Part shown: positions 1 through 12,314 of the stretch, one piece after another | Layout: each line of letters begins with the position of its first letter | Position numbering within the stretch: position 1 is the first letter of the stretch | Assembly: GCA_027579435.1 (NCBI GenBank) | Contig: JANBPK010001200.1 | Span: 1 to 64,000, forward strand | DNA length: 64,000 nt | Direction: 5' to 3' | DNA from: Candolleomyces eurysporus | Taxonomy: Eukaryota; Basidiomycota; Agaricomycetes; Agaricales; Psathyrellaceae | Notes under the pieces: model-generated | The model's database searches: none | What the model was told of the DNA's origin: nothing | What the model saw: only the letters and a program-made list of their open reading frames with translations | Translations under genes and position numbers: made by a program

Positions 1-2815
1 GGAGAAGGACGTCGGTCGCAAACAACAGCAGGGGAAGATGTGAATGATGCCTGCGCTGCTGCTGATGGCCCAGCCTGCCCCTGCTGTTCACCGTCGTTAC
101 GTCAGCTTCATTCTTTCTATTTCGGGCCCTTGCCTTTATCCTGTTTCGGCCTATCTCCTTTGGGGCTGCTCGTTTGTTGCCGCCGTCGTCAGGCGTTCCT
201 CTCGACCACTTTACTTTGTTTCTGGATTGCTGATATCTGCGACGACGCCAGCGACGACGACGACCAACGCTGCCACGACCACTTCATTGCAACCCCCGGC
301 CTGCCCTCCTGCCGGCCTCTGTCCGTCCGTTCTGCCTGTCCTCTGCCGTCGGTTCAAACATATCGTTGCTGCCGTGACGCCCACTGTCCACAACCGCCAC
401 TTCCGCACCCCATTCGAAAAATAGACCATATTAAATCTGTCACGCATATCCATTTCATTCCACGTATGTATGAAATTCGCCACCGGGTCCAACTCAGCGA
501 TGGCCTCTCGAATGGCGACAACAAACGTGTCTTCGTCTTTTGTCTTCGTCTTCCCTCGGACCGTGTCAATCGATCACCTCCGAGTCACTGATGCCAACTC
601 TCGCTCTCCGAGTCGTCACCGTTCGACATCCCTTCGAGCTGCTTCCTCTGATCTTCCCTGACTCTTCATTATGTCACTGGATCGTCAAAGCGATTTATTT
701 CGATCGAGTCGATGAGATGAAATTCGCTTGCAGCCAGCCACAGGGTCCAACATCCCACCTCGACCGTCCCTCGTCACCGTCAGATCGAGTCAACTCTTCT
801 TCGCGTCGTTCCTCGTGGTCTGTGCATGCCTGTCCCTCGTTGCAGCCAACCTTTGTTACAATTCTTCTCGTCATCATCGAATGCTTAGGCCTTTCTGCGC
901 GGATTGTTGTATCGTCTGCACACAGCCGTTTCACTGCTCAAGGTGAACACCAGGTGTTTATTGACGAATTATCTAATGCACTGTACATCCGTTATCACCG
1001 TCCAAACGCGAGGCCGTAACTGTCGGTCTGACCCGTAGTCGACTGCTTTCTCGGGTCTATGCGATGAGTCTGGATCATCCACAGCTCTCCAAGTAACGAG
1101 TTGAAGCTATTCATTCGTGCCCCTTCAATCCTGGTCTCTTCCGATGCTCCTCCCAGCCGTCATTGGACCACCATCACTCGAAGCTTGCTATCTGTGTCAT
1201 CGTCATCGTCGTCGTGTTCTTTCTGAATCAATCACCAGCACTTGTTTCGACACCAACAAAGTTTGTTGGTATCTTCGTCGACAATTTGCCTTCTCGACGA
1301 AAGGTCAAATTAGGATGACCCTCGTTCAGCCAGCTTTTTGGGGCAGGTGAACTTTCTTGGTCTGTGTGTGGACTATCGCACTCATCCGTCATTCATTAGT
1401 TTAAACTCTACACTGATTATCAATCTACCTCTAATCAAGATGACTCGGTACCTGCTTATCCCGATGTACAGCATATGCTTATCACGTACCCGAGTCCCCC
1501 TCCGGTGCGTAAATAACCGAATGCGCTGACCTGACCTTGACATCTTTTTTTTGTCTACAGATCCGTTATGACCGTTCAATTGCTACTACACATCTTTTGT
1601 CGCTGCCGTTTTGACTCCTGCCTTCTCGGGTCAAGTATGCCTCTCTGGTCCACTCACACCCTGATATGTAAATTAACGAATCCAGCCTCAGCCACTTCGC
1701 GATTTAGTCGTTCAACCGCTCGATGCGTCGAGCTCCACTCCTGATATCATCATATCTCCCAGTGCACTTCCTTGTCGTTCTTTGATTCTCATCTTCGCTC
1801 GAAACTCGATCAACCTTCGTAGGGAGGAGTCGTCTTTGTTGCATTCCGTCGCCGCTGTTGCCGGCCCTCTCTATTTGAACACAGCTACGTCGATAACATA
1901 TCTTCTTTGGCTGTACCCGCTCCCAAGCTGTTCATTCTCCGCGTCAACGACCGAGTTCACATCTTATCACGATCCGACATTGGCCGATGAACATGCTTGG
2001 TGTCCCTGGCCTGTAGATGGATTAGCATGCGTGCTCTTCCATTTTCCGTCTTCACGGTGCTTCTCGGTTCAAGCCCTCGGCTGGGCAATTATCAATTTAC
2101 ATACGAACTAGGTTCCTTGATGTGATTTGCCCTTATACGGTGGCTTAGGGTTTTGTTTTGTCGCCTGCACCTCCGCTCAATCCCACAGGTGCCACCACTC
2201 GATCGATCGTTCTATGCCTGTGCTCGTATCCTTGCTTCCTCTCTCGTGGTTATCGCCGCTTTCTAATACTTTCTTCTTTCCTCGACTTGTCTTGAACGCG
2301 CAAACTAAGTACATCCATACATAGGAGGGACACTCCTGAGCCACATACTATCCCGGCTAGTCCGTGACAACATGACACCAACCTTTCACACGTCGAAAAC
2401 GCTGCAATTCATTCTTCATTTAACCTCTTTCGTTACTGGACCTGGACATCCCTCTTGACTCTCCGGCGGCTCACGTCATTCAACGATTGTGACAATGGAC
2501 CGTGATCCCGGTTACTTCGGCTGGACGTAGGTGGGGAGTCTAGACTCTCTGGACTGAATGGGACTGAATGGGACTGAATGACTGGCCGGGACTGAATAAC
2601 TGGCTGGGGTTTACTGACATGCGCCAGTGTACATACGTCGGGAACTAGCAAATACATTTCTTGTGTACAGATTGTTTCAATTATAATACAATACAATCCT
2701 ACGAACGGCTCACTCCACGCGGCCGCCAGTTTTTCGCTCCCTACAAGGAGCAAGATATGGGAAGGAAAACGTAAATCGGGGTAACCTAAAGCATCACAAG
2801 ACTACGCTGTCACCG
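1..2815. other. Gene-poor pyrimidine-rich stretch
   Basis: I see no convincing gene. The plus strand is strongly C/T-biased, with many TCGTC, TCGATC and CTTCTC words over about the first 2.4 kb. Open frames on both strands are short, low-complexity and lack recognisable domains. Short diverged repeats occur, for example an ATGAAATTCGC word followed by a GGGTCCAAC word near 470 and again near 717. This could be a long untranslated or non-coding transcript, or decayed repeat DNA. The sequence does not decide. Confidence 0.4.
2536..2612. repeat. Decamer minisatellite beside a 12-bp palindrome
   Basis: The decamer GGACTGAATG is repeated three times in tandem at 2551-2580, followed by degenerate GACTGAAT-like units to about 2612. 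The perfect palindrome GAGTCTAGACTC lies just upstream at 2536-2547. No function is evident. Confidence 0.7.
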
Positions 2816-2875
2816 TCAATGTTAGTTTCGGGACCGTCGTTCAAGACAGACAGCGCCTCTTACCTTATCATACCT

Positions 2876-3912
2876 TTAGATTTCCACCGCAACACCCAGT
2901 TTCTCTCCGGGCGCCGGAACAACCCTCTTCCACACCGTCTCATCCACATACGCAGCTTCAGGGAAAGGTCTCCACGCACTCGTTTTATCGTCGGGGGACG
3001 CAAAGCTATAGAACTTGACGGGAAACTTGTTATCATCCTTCGGCTCTGGAAGCTTGCCTGCCCCAGGCGTGCTACCCCCTGGAATGAGGTTGTTCTGGAT
3101 CTTGTAATCGCCCCTCATGACCCCGACAACGAGCCCCAGGGCCTCCTAAAATAATAGGGTAGATCTTGTAAAGAAACAAAAAGCCAATGTGGGTATAAGC
3201 GCCCCACTCACCTGGTATGACGTAGGCCTGTCAATCCATGGCGTAACAGGNCCCCCGACCATCATCATGCATAGCCCTCTGCACCTTCGTCCACTCCATC
3301 CTTCCATTCACCTTCTTCCCAGCCGTAACCCACAGATGCCCATGCAAAAAGCTGTCTTCGCCGCCAAAATGGCCGAGGCCGACGGAGGACGCGACCCCAA
3401 GTCGGGGGGTGGACGCCGACGCGCCCTTGGTGGTTTCTCCTTTTGCGGCCGGTTTGTTGACGACGAGGACTTCGCAGAAACTTGGGGCGACGATGGCGGC
3501 CCAGTCTCGCGGTCTGATGAAAGTCGATATCCACTCTCCGTCTCTCCCCCTCGTGACTCCTCTCAGCTCGACATTCGCGGTGTTTGGGTTCACCATGTGC
3601 CTTCCTAGAGTCTCGACGGCTGCTTCTTGGGCCTCCTAGAAATGCGTATCGTAAAGTTTGAATTCAATGCAGACGATGAAAGATACAGCGGTCCGTGCGC
3701 ACCTCGTACGTTTCGGGAAACGGGACCAGTGCGTAGTTTCTCAAGTTCTCGATCGGGTCTACGAAGACGAGGCGGAGAACTCCGGCTTGCGGTTTATAAC
3801 CGCCCAGAGCGACGAGAGATGTGGCGGTCTCGTCCGATCCGACTTGGTTGACCCTCTTTCCTTTCACCTCGACCTTTTCGCTAGAATTGGGGCCACCGTA
3901 TCCTAATGACAT
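2876..3912 (-). CDS. Uncharacterised three-exon fungal protein
   Basis: Three minus-strand exons join cleanly: 3912-3703, 3635-3212 and 3145-2876, encoding about 300 residues. Both introns are phase 0 with GT donors and AG acceptors. Exon 2 is one base too long and contains an N at 3251 just before a C run. Ignoring the N restores the frame, so it is probably a spurious base rather than a real frameshift. I recognise no domain. The protein has no obvious signal peptide or membrane segment. It is rich in Val, Pro and Trp, contains YALVPFPETYE near residue 60 and GHLWVTAGKK in the middle, and ends AVEI. Such soluble unknowns are common in agaricomycetes. The start is the first ATG of the open exon, and an upstream exon cannot be excluded. 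Confidence 0.6.
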
Positions 3913-4296
3913 AGCTCGAGTATTCTTGTGCGATGATCGTAGATCGTTCAGTGGAGGAGCGATAATCAGAGAGGGTTGGGATGATGGGAAGAAGGGAAGG
4001 ACTAGTGCGACTTACTGAAGCCGCGTTCTCGAGTCTTAAAATGTCTCCAGACATCGAGATCCGAGCTTCTCGACTATTGAATGGTTCAAGTGACTGGTCA
4101 GGTGGGGATAAGGTTTAAGAGAAGAACCTTGGGTGCTTGGGTGAAATCCACGACATATTACCTGTCAGCGTAACCCAGACTCGCATCGCCTCTTCATATG
4201 TGACCGCACGGTTCGAAGAAAACTCCAAATGACATGCCTTCACATTCCACGAGGTATTTTTGCGCTAGAGGAGCTCGGAGCTTCGGGACCGCAGCG

Positions 4297-4538
4297 ACAG
4301 CTGTCGAGGAAACGATAGACCAGGCTTCACTTCATCTCGCTTTTGATATTTGTTGAGTTTGGGAGCATCGCAAACAAGTCATGGCCTACCGGGCGTCCAC
4401 TCCCAGTTCCAGCAGCCACTTCGCTCATCCCAAGTCATTTGGAAGGTCACTCTGGCGAGATTCAGCTCCGTTTGAGCTGGATATGCTACCAAACAGTTAT
4501 ATCGAAATAGAACGTGGTCTAGTGTTTCCTCGACAGCT
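4297..4538. mobile_element. Small TIR element (MITE-like), copy 1
   Basis: The ends are inverted repeats. The left arm at 4297-4323 reads ACAGCTGTCGAGGAAACGAT then AGACCAG, and the right arm at 4514-4538 is nearly its reverse complement. The same arm words recur around 5945-6180 and 41893-42729, and the DNA inside copies 1 and 2 is also related. It has no coding capacity for a transposase. No clear target-site duplication is visible. It is most likely a non-autonomous DNA transposon. Confidence 0.5.
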
Positions 4539-4599
4539 TCAATCTCCCTTTGACACTGTGTGTGGCGCACAATATCCTTTTCAAAGGTGTGTGGAAGAT

Positions 4600-5944
4600 A
4601 TATGAAAATGTATCCGAAATCTTGCTAAATAGGACAGGTCGTTGTATATGTTAGTATTTGAACGCACCGTCGGTAGAAATATTTCTCCTGGTACCCTGTG
4701 CGATGCCATCATGTTCCCTTCCTCGTAAGCCTCTGACTCAGAATTAACGACGAGGGGGTGGGCTGAGTGAATTAGTCGTTGAATTCTCCTGATGGACTCC
4801 TTGGGAGCTGATGAATGAGAGAATGCGTGTTCGATGGAGAAAGATAGGCGAGTATGAATCCATCAACCGACTGCGGTGACGCATTATTAGGTAGCTGTAT
4901 CAAGACCAGTACGGCATTGTGGCCTGAGATCAAGTTGAGAAAGAAGATCCAACTTACGCTGACTAGCAAGCGCTTGGAACATGCTCGAATGCGCCTTGAC
5001 TTGAGCCAAGACCAGGCTCTCCAGATGGTTAATTCCCTGGCGCCGGACTTCATCTTGAGTGTGTTCAGCCAGCAAGGCCTGACGACCTAGAGCTGCTTGA
5101 CAGAGAAGAGCAAGCGCTCTGTGATGGAAATTTCTACCTCAATTTTTGGTGGGGTGGACGATCGCCTTCATCGAATTCATCGAAAGGAACATGATGTAAA
5201 AGTCGCTCAAGGCGTCCGAACATGGTGATTCAAGGGCAAGTTGCCAGAGGCTCAAACATTTTTGCAGTTAGAAGAGACACAGTGATTCGAGACGAGTGCG
5301 TGCTAGGGACGGAATGTTGGCTCCGCCGCGGGTTGCAGGCCGAGGCGTATGGCGGGGGGGGAAAAATTACCGTCGCTTACCAGGGTCAGCCTTCCAAATG
5401 CGATTCACAACGAATTAAAATATGCGCTACCGGCCGCTCATTATTGGGACCTTATGCGTTTACTATGATATGATATGATGTAGTGCCTTTGGCGCACACT
5501 CTGAGAGTATGTGAGTTTCTGAATCTTCTTATGAGCTGGTATAACGCCCCGTTGGACTAGGGATCCTGACCGAGGATAGGTTAGATTAGATTAGATTAGA
5601 TTGTAGCCATGATCTGTCCAGTCGCCAGCGCGATCCTTGCCCTTGACGCTATACGAGCTCTCCACCTAGGTCTCTGGGCCTACGCGGACTACAATGATCT
5701 CTTGGACTACTCAATCGTGTAAAGTCGTTTATAGTCATGTTGCTCATTGAGCTCCCGAGACCAGTGGCGGACACTATCAAGCTAATGATTAAACGACAAG
5801 CAGCAAAGACTTGTGTTCAGACGTGTATCGGGCGGCCTCGAACAGGGACGAGCGAGAAGGACGGGGAATGTGCGGAGAAGGGCCAAAATCATCTCACGCA
5901 AATTGACAGACAACCTCATTGGGACCCTGTTGTCGCCATGATAT
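4600..5944. other. Intergenic, short repeats only
   Basis: No supported gene. A pentanucleotide run (TTAGA)4 lies at 5581-5602. A string of TATGATATGATATGATG at about 5461-5480 resembles the distal end of the dispersed repeat seen at 13087 and 38130, and a further degenerate version is near 5935. Open frames here are short and unrelated to known families. Confidence 0.4.
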
Positions 5945-6180
5945 GATTGATATGATGGACCAATTTCCGTTTCATTTCGTTTTTGATATTTGTGTACTTT
6001 TGGAGCGTTTCATACAATAGGTCATCCCAAACTGGGTGGGCACGCTCAGTTCCAACCGCCACTTCGCTCATCGTTAGTCATATGGAAGGTCGCGACGCTA
6101 ACATTCAGCCCCATTTGAGTGTTTGGTCGAGTACGGCAGGAGAAAAATCGAATGTGGTCTATCGTTCCTTCGACAGCTGT
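5945..6180. mobile_element. Small TIR element (MITE-like), copy 2
   Basis: The right arm at 6154-6180 (GGTCTATCGTTCCTTCGACA then GCTGT) matches the right arm of the element at 4297-4538, and the intervening DNA aligns with that copy (TTTTGATATTTG, CCGCCACTTCGCTCATC, ATTCAGC blocks). The left arm near 5953 is degenerate. Read on the minus strand, both copies keep a similar stretch (DERSG[CG]WN), broken by stops in this copy, so the element may have captured a coding piece. Confidence 0.45.
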
Positions 6181-7437
6181 AATAAGCTATCACTCTCGGC
6201 TCATGCAAATTTTTGATGATCTCCGTGGTGCCTCCCGAGCACAATGCCAGCTCGACATGAGACATGCCCTGTTTTTGAGCCTTGGAAATGCGTACATGGT
6301 CGCATAATTTTTGTCACAATATTCTGGCTTCATGGGGATGTCGAGGGCGAAAACATCGATTTCCCTTAGGTATGGAGAGTTCCATGCAATGACCAGTATG
6401 GGATGTGGGAGGGACTACGTTCGAACATTCATGTACACCGTAGCACTTGACAACATCCACCCCAGCATTTTGGGGATTTTAGAGGAGTCTACAGCAAAGA
6501 TATTCCGGAATTTTACATTACCCCATGGCGAGGATTCCGATGCGACGAATAGAGTTCGGAGTGAAGGCAGAGATTCGGTTAGGGTGAGAAGGAACGTCGA
6601 GGACATTTGAAGTCCAATTAGCAATATATTCTCACTTCTCGGGCCATGTGGTGATAAGGTTCAATAGAAGCACCCTCGGCGCTTATCGGCTACTCTGACA
6701 TTACGCCGTCCTCAAAGGGCAGGTCTCCCATTCCCAAAACACCTGTTAAACGTTGAAATCAAGTGTGCAATTGGCCTCGATTCTCACTTTCCTTTCCGTT
6801 GTATCCGTCTGAAAATGCGTGCGTGATACTGAAAGCATCAGTCTGCGCGACCAAGTTGGCGCTCATGGTTACATTGCCGAGGTCCGGAACGTATTGTGTC
6901 TCCAGACCCGTTCTGGTGCGCGGTGACCTACCTACCCCAAACGCCGACGATCACATTCTGAGCTCGAAACCCTCCAAATACCGTACTGGCCCTCACCCCT
7001 TCTCATTCGGGGGAGTTTCGTTCCATCCACGATCGCTTTGTTTACCGCTGTCTTGGGGCAGTGCCTGGCAATGGGGATACGGATACGAGGCAAAATGTCA
7101 TTGAGACCACGGGGAGTCCATTTCACATCCCTCTGAGTCGGCCGAGTAGTAGTGAAACTGGCCATTTCCATTTCTTTAAGGAACACGGTGCCGTCACTAC
7201 GTCCCTTCCTATCTCTACAATCTGCACCCCAAATCTCAAACCCCTAACGTCAGGCCAGCACTAGAAACCGTGGCGCCGATTGACAGGCTGTACTCCGTCT
7301 CCCACGCGGCTTTAAGAACACAGCATCGCGAAAAGTATATCTACACGTTATTGTGGGGACGATCTAAACGAATAGCGATTTGACACGCTGCAACCCTCCC
7401 CTTCCAATCCTCAGCCGGCACCTTCCCGTTGGGCGGT
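6181..7437. other. Intergenic; upstream of family gene A
   Basis: No supported gene. A minus-strand frame at about 7186-6932 is open but shows no domain and no paralogue in the window. The last few hundred bases presumably hold the promoter of gene A. I do not see a distinctive element. Confidence 0.35.
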
Positions 7438-9841
7438 ATGTTAGGTGGTGGAATGTGTGCTCCCTCGACCAGTCTTCTCGCCGGTTCCCACCACCAATCC
7501 TTTCGGGGGACTAGTTTCAACACGGCAGGCCAAGACATGATCATGCCCATAGTCAATGTAAACATCACCAGATCGAACAGTGAAGTTATCACTCCGAGCT
7601 CGTCAGGAGCTGGGACGTTCACGGGGACAGCTCACCATCTGGGGTGTTCCGAGAATCCAGCTGTGACTACCGCAGCCAAGAGTACCCCGAAACGGCGTCG
7701 CCTCTTTTCAGGGATTTCACGTCTTCTCAAGTACAAGAAACGTGAACGCTCCGCGTATCGTAACTCGCTTCCCACTGAGCAAGCGCCAGCTCACGCCCCA
7801 GTTCCAGTGGAGACGGACCAAGGACAGGTTGATGCTGCGAGTCAATCTAGCCCTCCTATGTCGTCATCGTCAACTGTGCACGACGTCGATGGTATCAGCG
7901 TGGTATGCTCTGCCCCTTATCGAATCTGAACCGCTTCACTGAGACGACAACTTTTGCTCAAGTCATTAGTAGATGACGCAACCGCTGTGTCCTTGCAATC
8001 AGCGGAGCCAACAAAAGCTGAGACGTACATCCTGGAGATGCGTAGGTCGGGGAAAGGTCTGGCCTCTTGGGATCCTCGGCCTCGGAAGCCGTATGCGGGC
8101 GAACGCGGAGTTATCCCAGGCGACGTCGGTACGTTCAGTGCCGAGGGTGGCTTCAAGAAAACATTCAACATTTTCGAGGACGAGCAATCAATCAGGGCCT
8201 CGAATCCTTCTGGGAATGCGTATACTCCTCCCAAGTTAAAGGTCATCACGCACGAAGAAGAACTACCGCTAGGGCATACCATCGTGCAAGGCACGTCGGC
8301 GAATATAGAGTTTACATCGGACGGTAGGCGAGTTAACTGGCGATATTACCCTATCAGATCCGAACTGACGTAGGCGCAGGGCTGTGGCATCCGGCGCATT
8401 TCGATGTCTCTCCTCCAAAGGAGCTGTATTGGCGCTGCCTACATCTTCTGCTGACCTGGAGGAGCTAGAGAGTCACATTGTCCTTCGAGATTTTCTAATC
8501 GATAGCGCACCAATACTTTATCAATACGCTGATTCCATTCGAAGGCTCGATAGTGACGAATCCCTTTATGTCATTACCGGTTGCATCAAGAGCGACAGCT
8601 GGGCGTTGGCGGCCTTCAAAGATCCAGTCGACCCTTTCAACGACGTCCTTAGACTTGCTCAAGCAGGCGGCAACTTGGACGCTTCAGCTCCAACTTATGT
8701 CTGGACGTCCCGAGGAACAGCAGAAGCTCGGACAGGATTCAACCCAACCAGGAGCGATGGTAGCTACAAAGGCAAAAACCAGTGTCTCTTCCTTCGAGGG
8801 TACAAGATGGCCTTCTCCCCGGCATTCCGCTCACGGATGAGTGCCCATCCCCCAGGTCCTGGAGGTCCAGAAAATGGTCAGGGTTCCCCAAATTCTTCCT
8901 CTCCCGGTGGAGGTCCAGGTGATGGACTCCGTGACAGAAAAAACTCACCGGATGGTGGTAGTGATCGCGGAAGCAATTTCCATTTTTCTAGATCTTCCTC
9001 GCCCGGAAATTCGTGTTCTGACGAGCTCCGAATACATGCCTTCCCCATGAATCGGAAAGCCGTGAGTTTTTCACTTTATCCCGGCAGCCAACACAGGTAC
9101 AACTGTTTCAGCAGTCTTTACATCTCTGCGATCTGATCAATGAGCAACTGCTGGGTGAAGTGCGTTACTATCCCCATCTAGTCACCCTGGTTTTATAAAC
9201 TGACGTATGCCAGTCACAAGCAGACTGTGCCTTGAGCCATGATGACGATTGGAGATTTGCCTCCGAAAAAGCGTCGCCAGGTGGATTAGGCTTTCACCCT
9301 CACAAGCTCCTTTTTTCTAACGGTGATTCACAGACTGTGAAGCTTTCGATTACTTAGGACCAAACTTGATCTCTGTTCGCAATGGTGAGCGATATAAGCA
9401 GCCTCGCTAACCCTCGGATCAAAATTGATATCCGACAGGCGTGGCCTTTCTAAGTCCATCACCAAAAAATGATGTCAATTCCGAAGAAGCTGGGTCAACA
9501 TCTTCTGTCGGTTCACTCGACGCAACAGTCCCGACTCATCCATATGAGGACGGAGATTCTGGCGCTCAGATGCATGCAATGGTCAGCTTTCGATCAGTAT
9601 GTCCCCTTTCAAGCCTTAAGAATTGTTCATCCGAATGACTATAAACTTCGATGCTCTTTAGATCTTGACTCCGATGCGGCGTGCCCCTTCGAGGCAGTAT
9701 ATCATGCAAATTCTGCCAAAGGACACTTTGGGGCGTGTTCTCCGTGAAATCTCATGGATAGCCGCTGGTTGCTTCTTTATTGTACCCGGATACATTTGGG
9801 CTATCCCTGGATGTCCCTGGGTTTTACTTGGATGCCCTTAG
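7438..9841 (+). CDS. Family member A: uncharacterised multidomain paralogue with hydrophobic C-terminal tail
   Basis: Exons 7438-7902, 7963-8327, 8380-9061, 9112-9159, 9214-9280, 9334-9384, 9439-9581 and 9662-9841 give about 666 residues. The N terminus has the motif QSFRGTSFNTAGQD, then a basic patch (TPKRRRLFSGISR). The conserved core carries GKGLASWDPRPRKPYAGERG, a PGDVGT segment, SLYVITGCIKSDSW and NQCLFLRGYK. Two later motifs follow: HLCDLIN (paralogues have HPCD) and ALSHDDDW. Exons 2, 3, 4 and 6 have exactly the lengths found in gene B (365, 682, 48 and 51 nt). The donor after exon 2 is GC instead of GT, aligned with a GT donor in gene D. The last exon predicts a hydrophobic tail (SWIAAGCFFIVPGYIW) and no zinc finger. 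The exon 7 donor and the last exon are the least certain parts. Function unknown. The core belongs, as far as I recall, to a family expanded in agaricomycetes. Confidence 0.75.
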
Positions 9842-10084
9842 ATATTTGCCGGGGGTTCCCCATTTCCGGAAGTTGGCTGGGACTTTCAGAAAATGAACAG
9901 ATGGTATCTATACACATGCTGGACAAGCCAGAGCTTGCTTCATCAAAGAAATCAGAGGAAATACCAAGTCTAGATAGTACATTCAAGGAGATTTTAATAG
10001 ATTGCCTGATTCCGAGGCATTTTGACTCGGGGACATTACCCCCAGGTTTTGTGCCAAGTAAATGCAATGCCGGTGTGCGGCATT

Positions 10085-11890
10085 TCGGCGGTTGAGTTGT
10101 CCACCGCCTTTCATTGTCAGCTAGCCGTGCGCTCTTCTTTGCCGTGCGGCTCCTTAACGGATCAATGTTCTCTATCTCAGCGTCATTATCCGTCCATCGG
10201 TATCCATCGGAATGACCTCTTTGCCATGCCGGCGCTTTGTTGGCCTCTTCAATTTGCTCAGCTGTGATACCGGAACTCGTTTGCTGTTTAGTGCCGTCTT
10301 CTTTGCCGGTCCAATCAACTCTTTTTCAGTCTTTTCCTCTTCATCCTTTTTGTTCTTTCCTTGTCATATGCACTATGCATTAATTATAAATTTTTCTATG
10401 GTACGTTCTTGCTACTTTGACATGCTTTGATACCCATCTACTGATCAACGTGCATTTCCAAAAATTTATCTTCCAACCTTCCAAGGTGTCCAGGACTCAT
10501 TCTTCTTTGCCTTTGTGTGGTTCCGTTCTGTATTCACGTTTGCCGCCATTTGTGCTGGTCCCTTGAACGGAATGAAGTGGTATTATCATACCTTTGTCCC
10601 TCAGATCTGACATGTTTGTTCTTGGCGGTGTCTTCCTCACTGTAGTCCAGATTGATGTACAGCTGTTGTCTCTTGAATGTGGTCATCTTCTGAGGGTGGC
10701 GTGAACAGTCAATGCTTTGCTTCAGCCTCCTGTCCTCTTGTTATGTTATTGGTGCCGTTCTATTTGTCATGGAAGGCTTACCTTTCTTACACTGTTGTCC
10801 AGGACAGTCAGTGCATGTAGATTGAGACACATCATGTGTTGCTTCTCTTTGATAGGTACAGCAACACAGCTGAATGCAATTTTGACAATGTCACCCACTC
10901 GAACATTGCTGGGGTCAATCAGTATGTGCCTGGTGGACATTTTTAGTGCTCTCCTGAAACCTCAATGGCCTGTCCTGCTCACCTTACACAGCCATTTCTG
11001 TCCATTGTCCTACTGAGGTAGTCCACCTTGTTATCCAGTCCATGGATGAATAAGTCCAGTTTTATGCTGGCCAACATGTTGAATGGATCCACATACACAT
11101 TGAATGGCTGGTTTCTTTTGAATGGTATGAGGTTTCGGTCCATGAAATATCTGGTGTGTGCTTCTATGCAGGTGCCACCTTTGTATGGTACAAATTGGAC
11201 AGGCATCACCATCTCCCCTGCTGATTGGACCTGCAGCTGCTGGTGAATACGTTCAATCTGGTTGTGAGCTTCTTGGAATGTTGACGACCCAAATGACGTG
11301 ATCTTGACAAATTGGCACAGGTTTTGTATGTTGCTGATGTTTTTTGTTGACCTGATACAGATTAGCTTTATTTTCATTGTGTGGAGTCTATTGACTCACA
11401 GAGGTCACCCAAAAGGTGGTAGCATTGACACACACAGTACACCTTGCATTTTTGTGACCACCTCTGTGTGTTTGCCATCCTCGTCCTTGGTCATGATCCT
11501 AGGGCTTGGCGGGTATTCTACCACTTTGAACTGCAACTCTTTGACCTGGGGTTGGGTGGAGGAACTTTCAGTCAAAGTATTTCCTTTGAACCATCTGTGT
11601 CAGAATACTCACTTTAATGTCTGCTAGCTGCAGGATGTTCACGTTCTTGAACTTCTTACACTTGTTGTATATAGCCTCCAGCTTGGCTCCTGTATTCTTT
11701 GGTGAGTGGACAAGGCATAAAACACAAGTCAAAATGCCTCAGATGAATGCTGCGCAAATGCATTGGCCCACTACTACTATGTTAGTTGAGACTGTCCATT
11801 GGAATAGTTCAAGAGACCACTCTAGCCTGCTTATGCTCAGAAAGCTAGGTGAGGAGCACCTTGTATATTGTTGAGGGCAAGGATTGAATA
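10085..11890 (-). pseudogene. Decayed multicopy agaricomycete gene, possibly element-borne, in a CpG-poor island
   Basis: Several minus-strand stretches read as real protein but are separated by gaps and stops. Around 11690-11620: GAKLEAIYNKCKKFKNVNIL. Around 11550-11420: VVEYPPSPRIMTKDEDGKH and MQGVLCVSMLPP. At 11377-10979: RYFMDRNLIPFKRNQPF and LFIHGLDNKVDYLSR. Around 10940-10810: GDIVKIAFSCVAVPIKEKQ. Around 10330-10110: GITAEQIEEANKAPAWQRG. The layout resembles a very high-copy, TE-like unknown protein type of agaricomycetes, by recall only. The DNA is AT-richer and almost free of CpG, unlike its surroundings, and rich in TG and CA, which suggests decay after cytosine methylation. Some pieces may still be spliced exons, so full inactivation is likely but unproven. 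The adjoining 11890-12314 stretch shows nothing I can name. Confidence 0.5.
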
Positions 11891-12314
11891 CCCATTCTGG
11901 CATGCTGCCATCAACTTAGTCTACACATCAGCCAGAATCTAATCTAATCTGACCTATCTACTCTGCAAGGACCCCCTGGTGACCGTCAATACCACAGCAG
12001 GAAACAGGCAGCAAGAGCAAAGCAGACCTAAAGACAAAAGTTGGTGGAGATTACAGAGATGAGGTATACAATGTCGGTAGAATCATTGTGAGCAGTCTCT
12101 GCTTCCCTTCCTTTCTTCTTGTTTTCTTTCAGTTGGATTGGGTTCCTTGCTTGTTCATCTCACCTTTTCTGTGTGCTGTTCAACCTTGTGAATTTCCGTT
12201 CAGCAATGAGCAAGTATTTTCAGGTGTTTTTGGGAGAGACATAGGTGATTGCTGGTTTTCTTTTCCAGATTTTGTTGTTTGTTTTCTTTCTATCTGTCTA
12301 TATTTTATTGGTAG

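Noticed and set aside
40..591. Open frames of 126-183 codons at the left edge
   Set aside because: Composition follows the pyrimidine-rich DNA. No domain, no intron logic, and overlapping frames are equally open.
2536..2612. Minisatellite as a CRISPR array
   Set aside because: The units are contiguous decamers without spacers and the genome is eukaryotic.
4854..5090. 78-codon plus-strand frame
   Set aside because: The opposite strand is equally open, with no paralogue and no recognisable motif.
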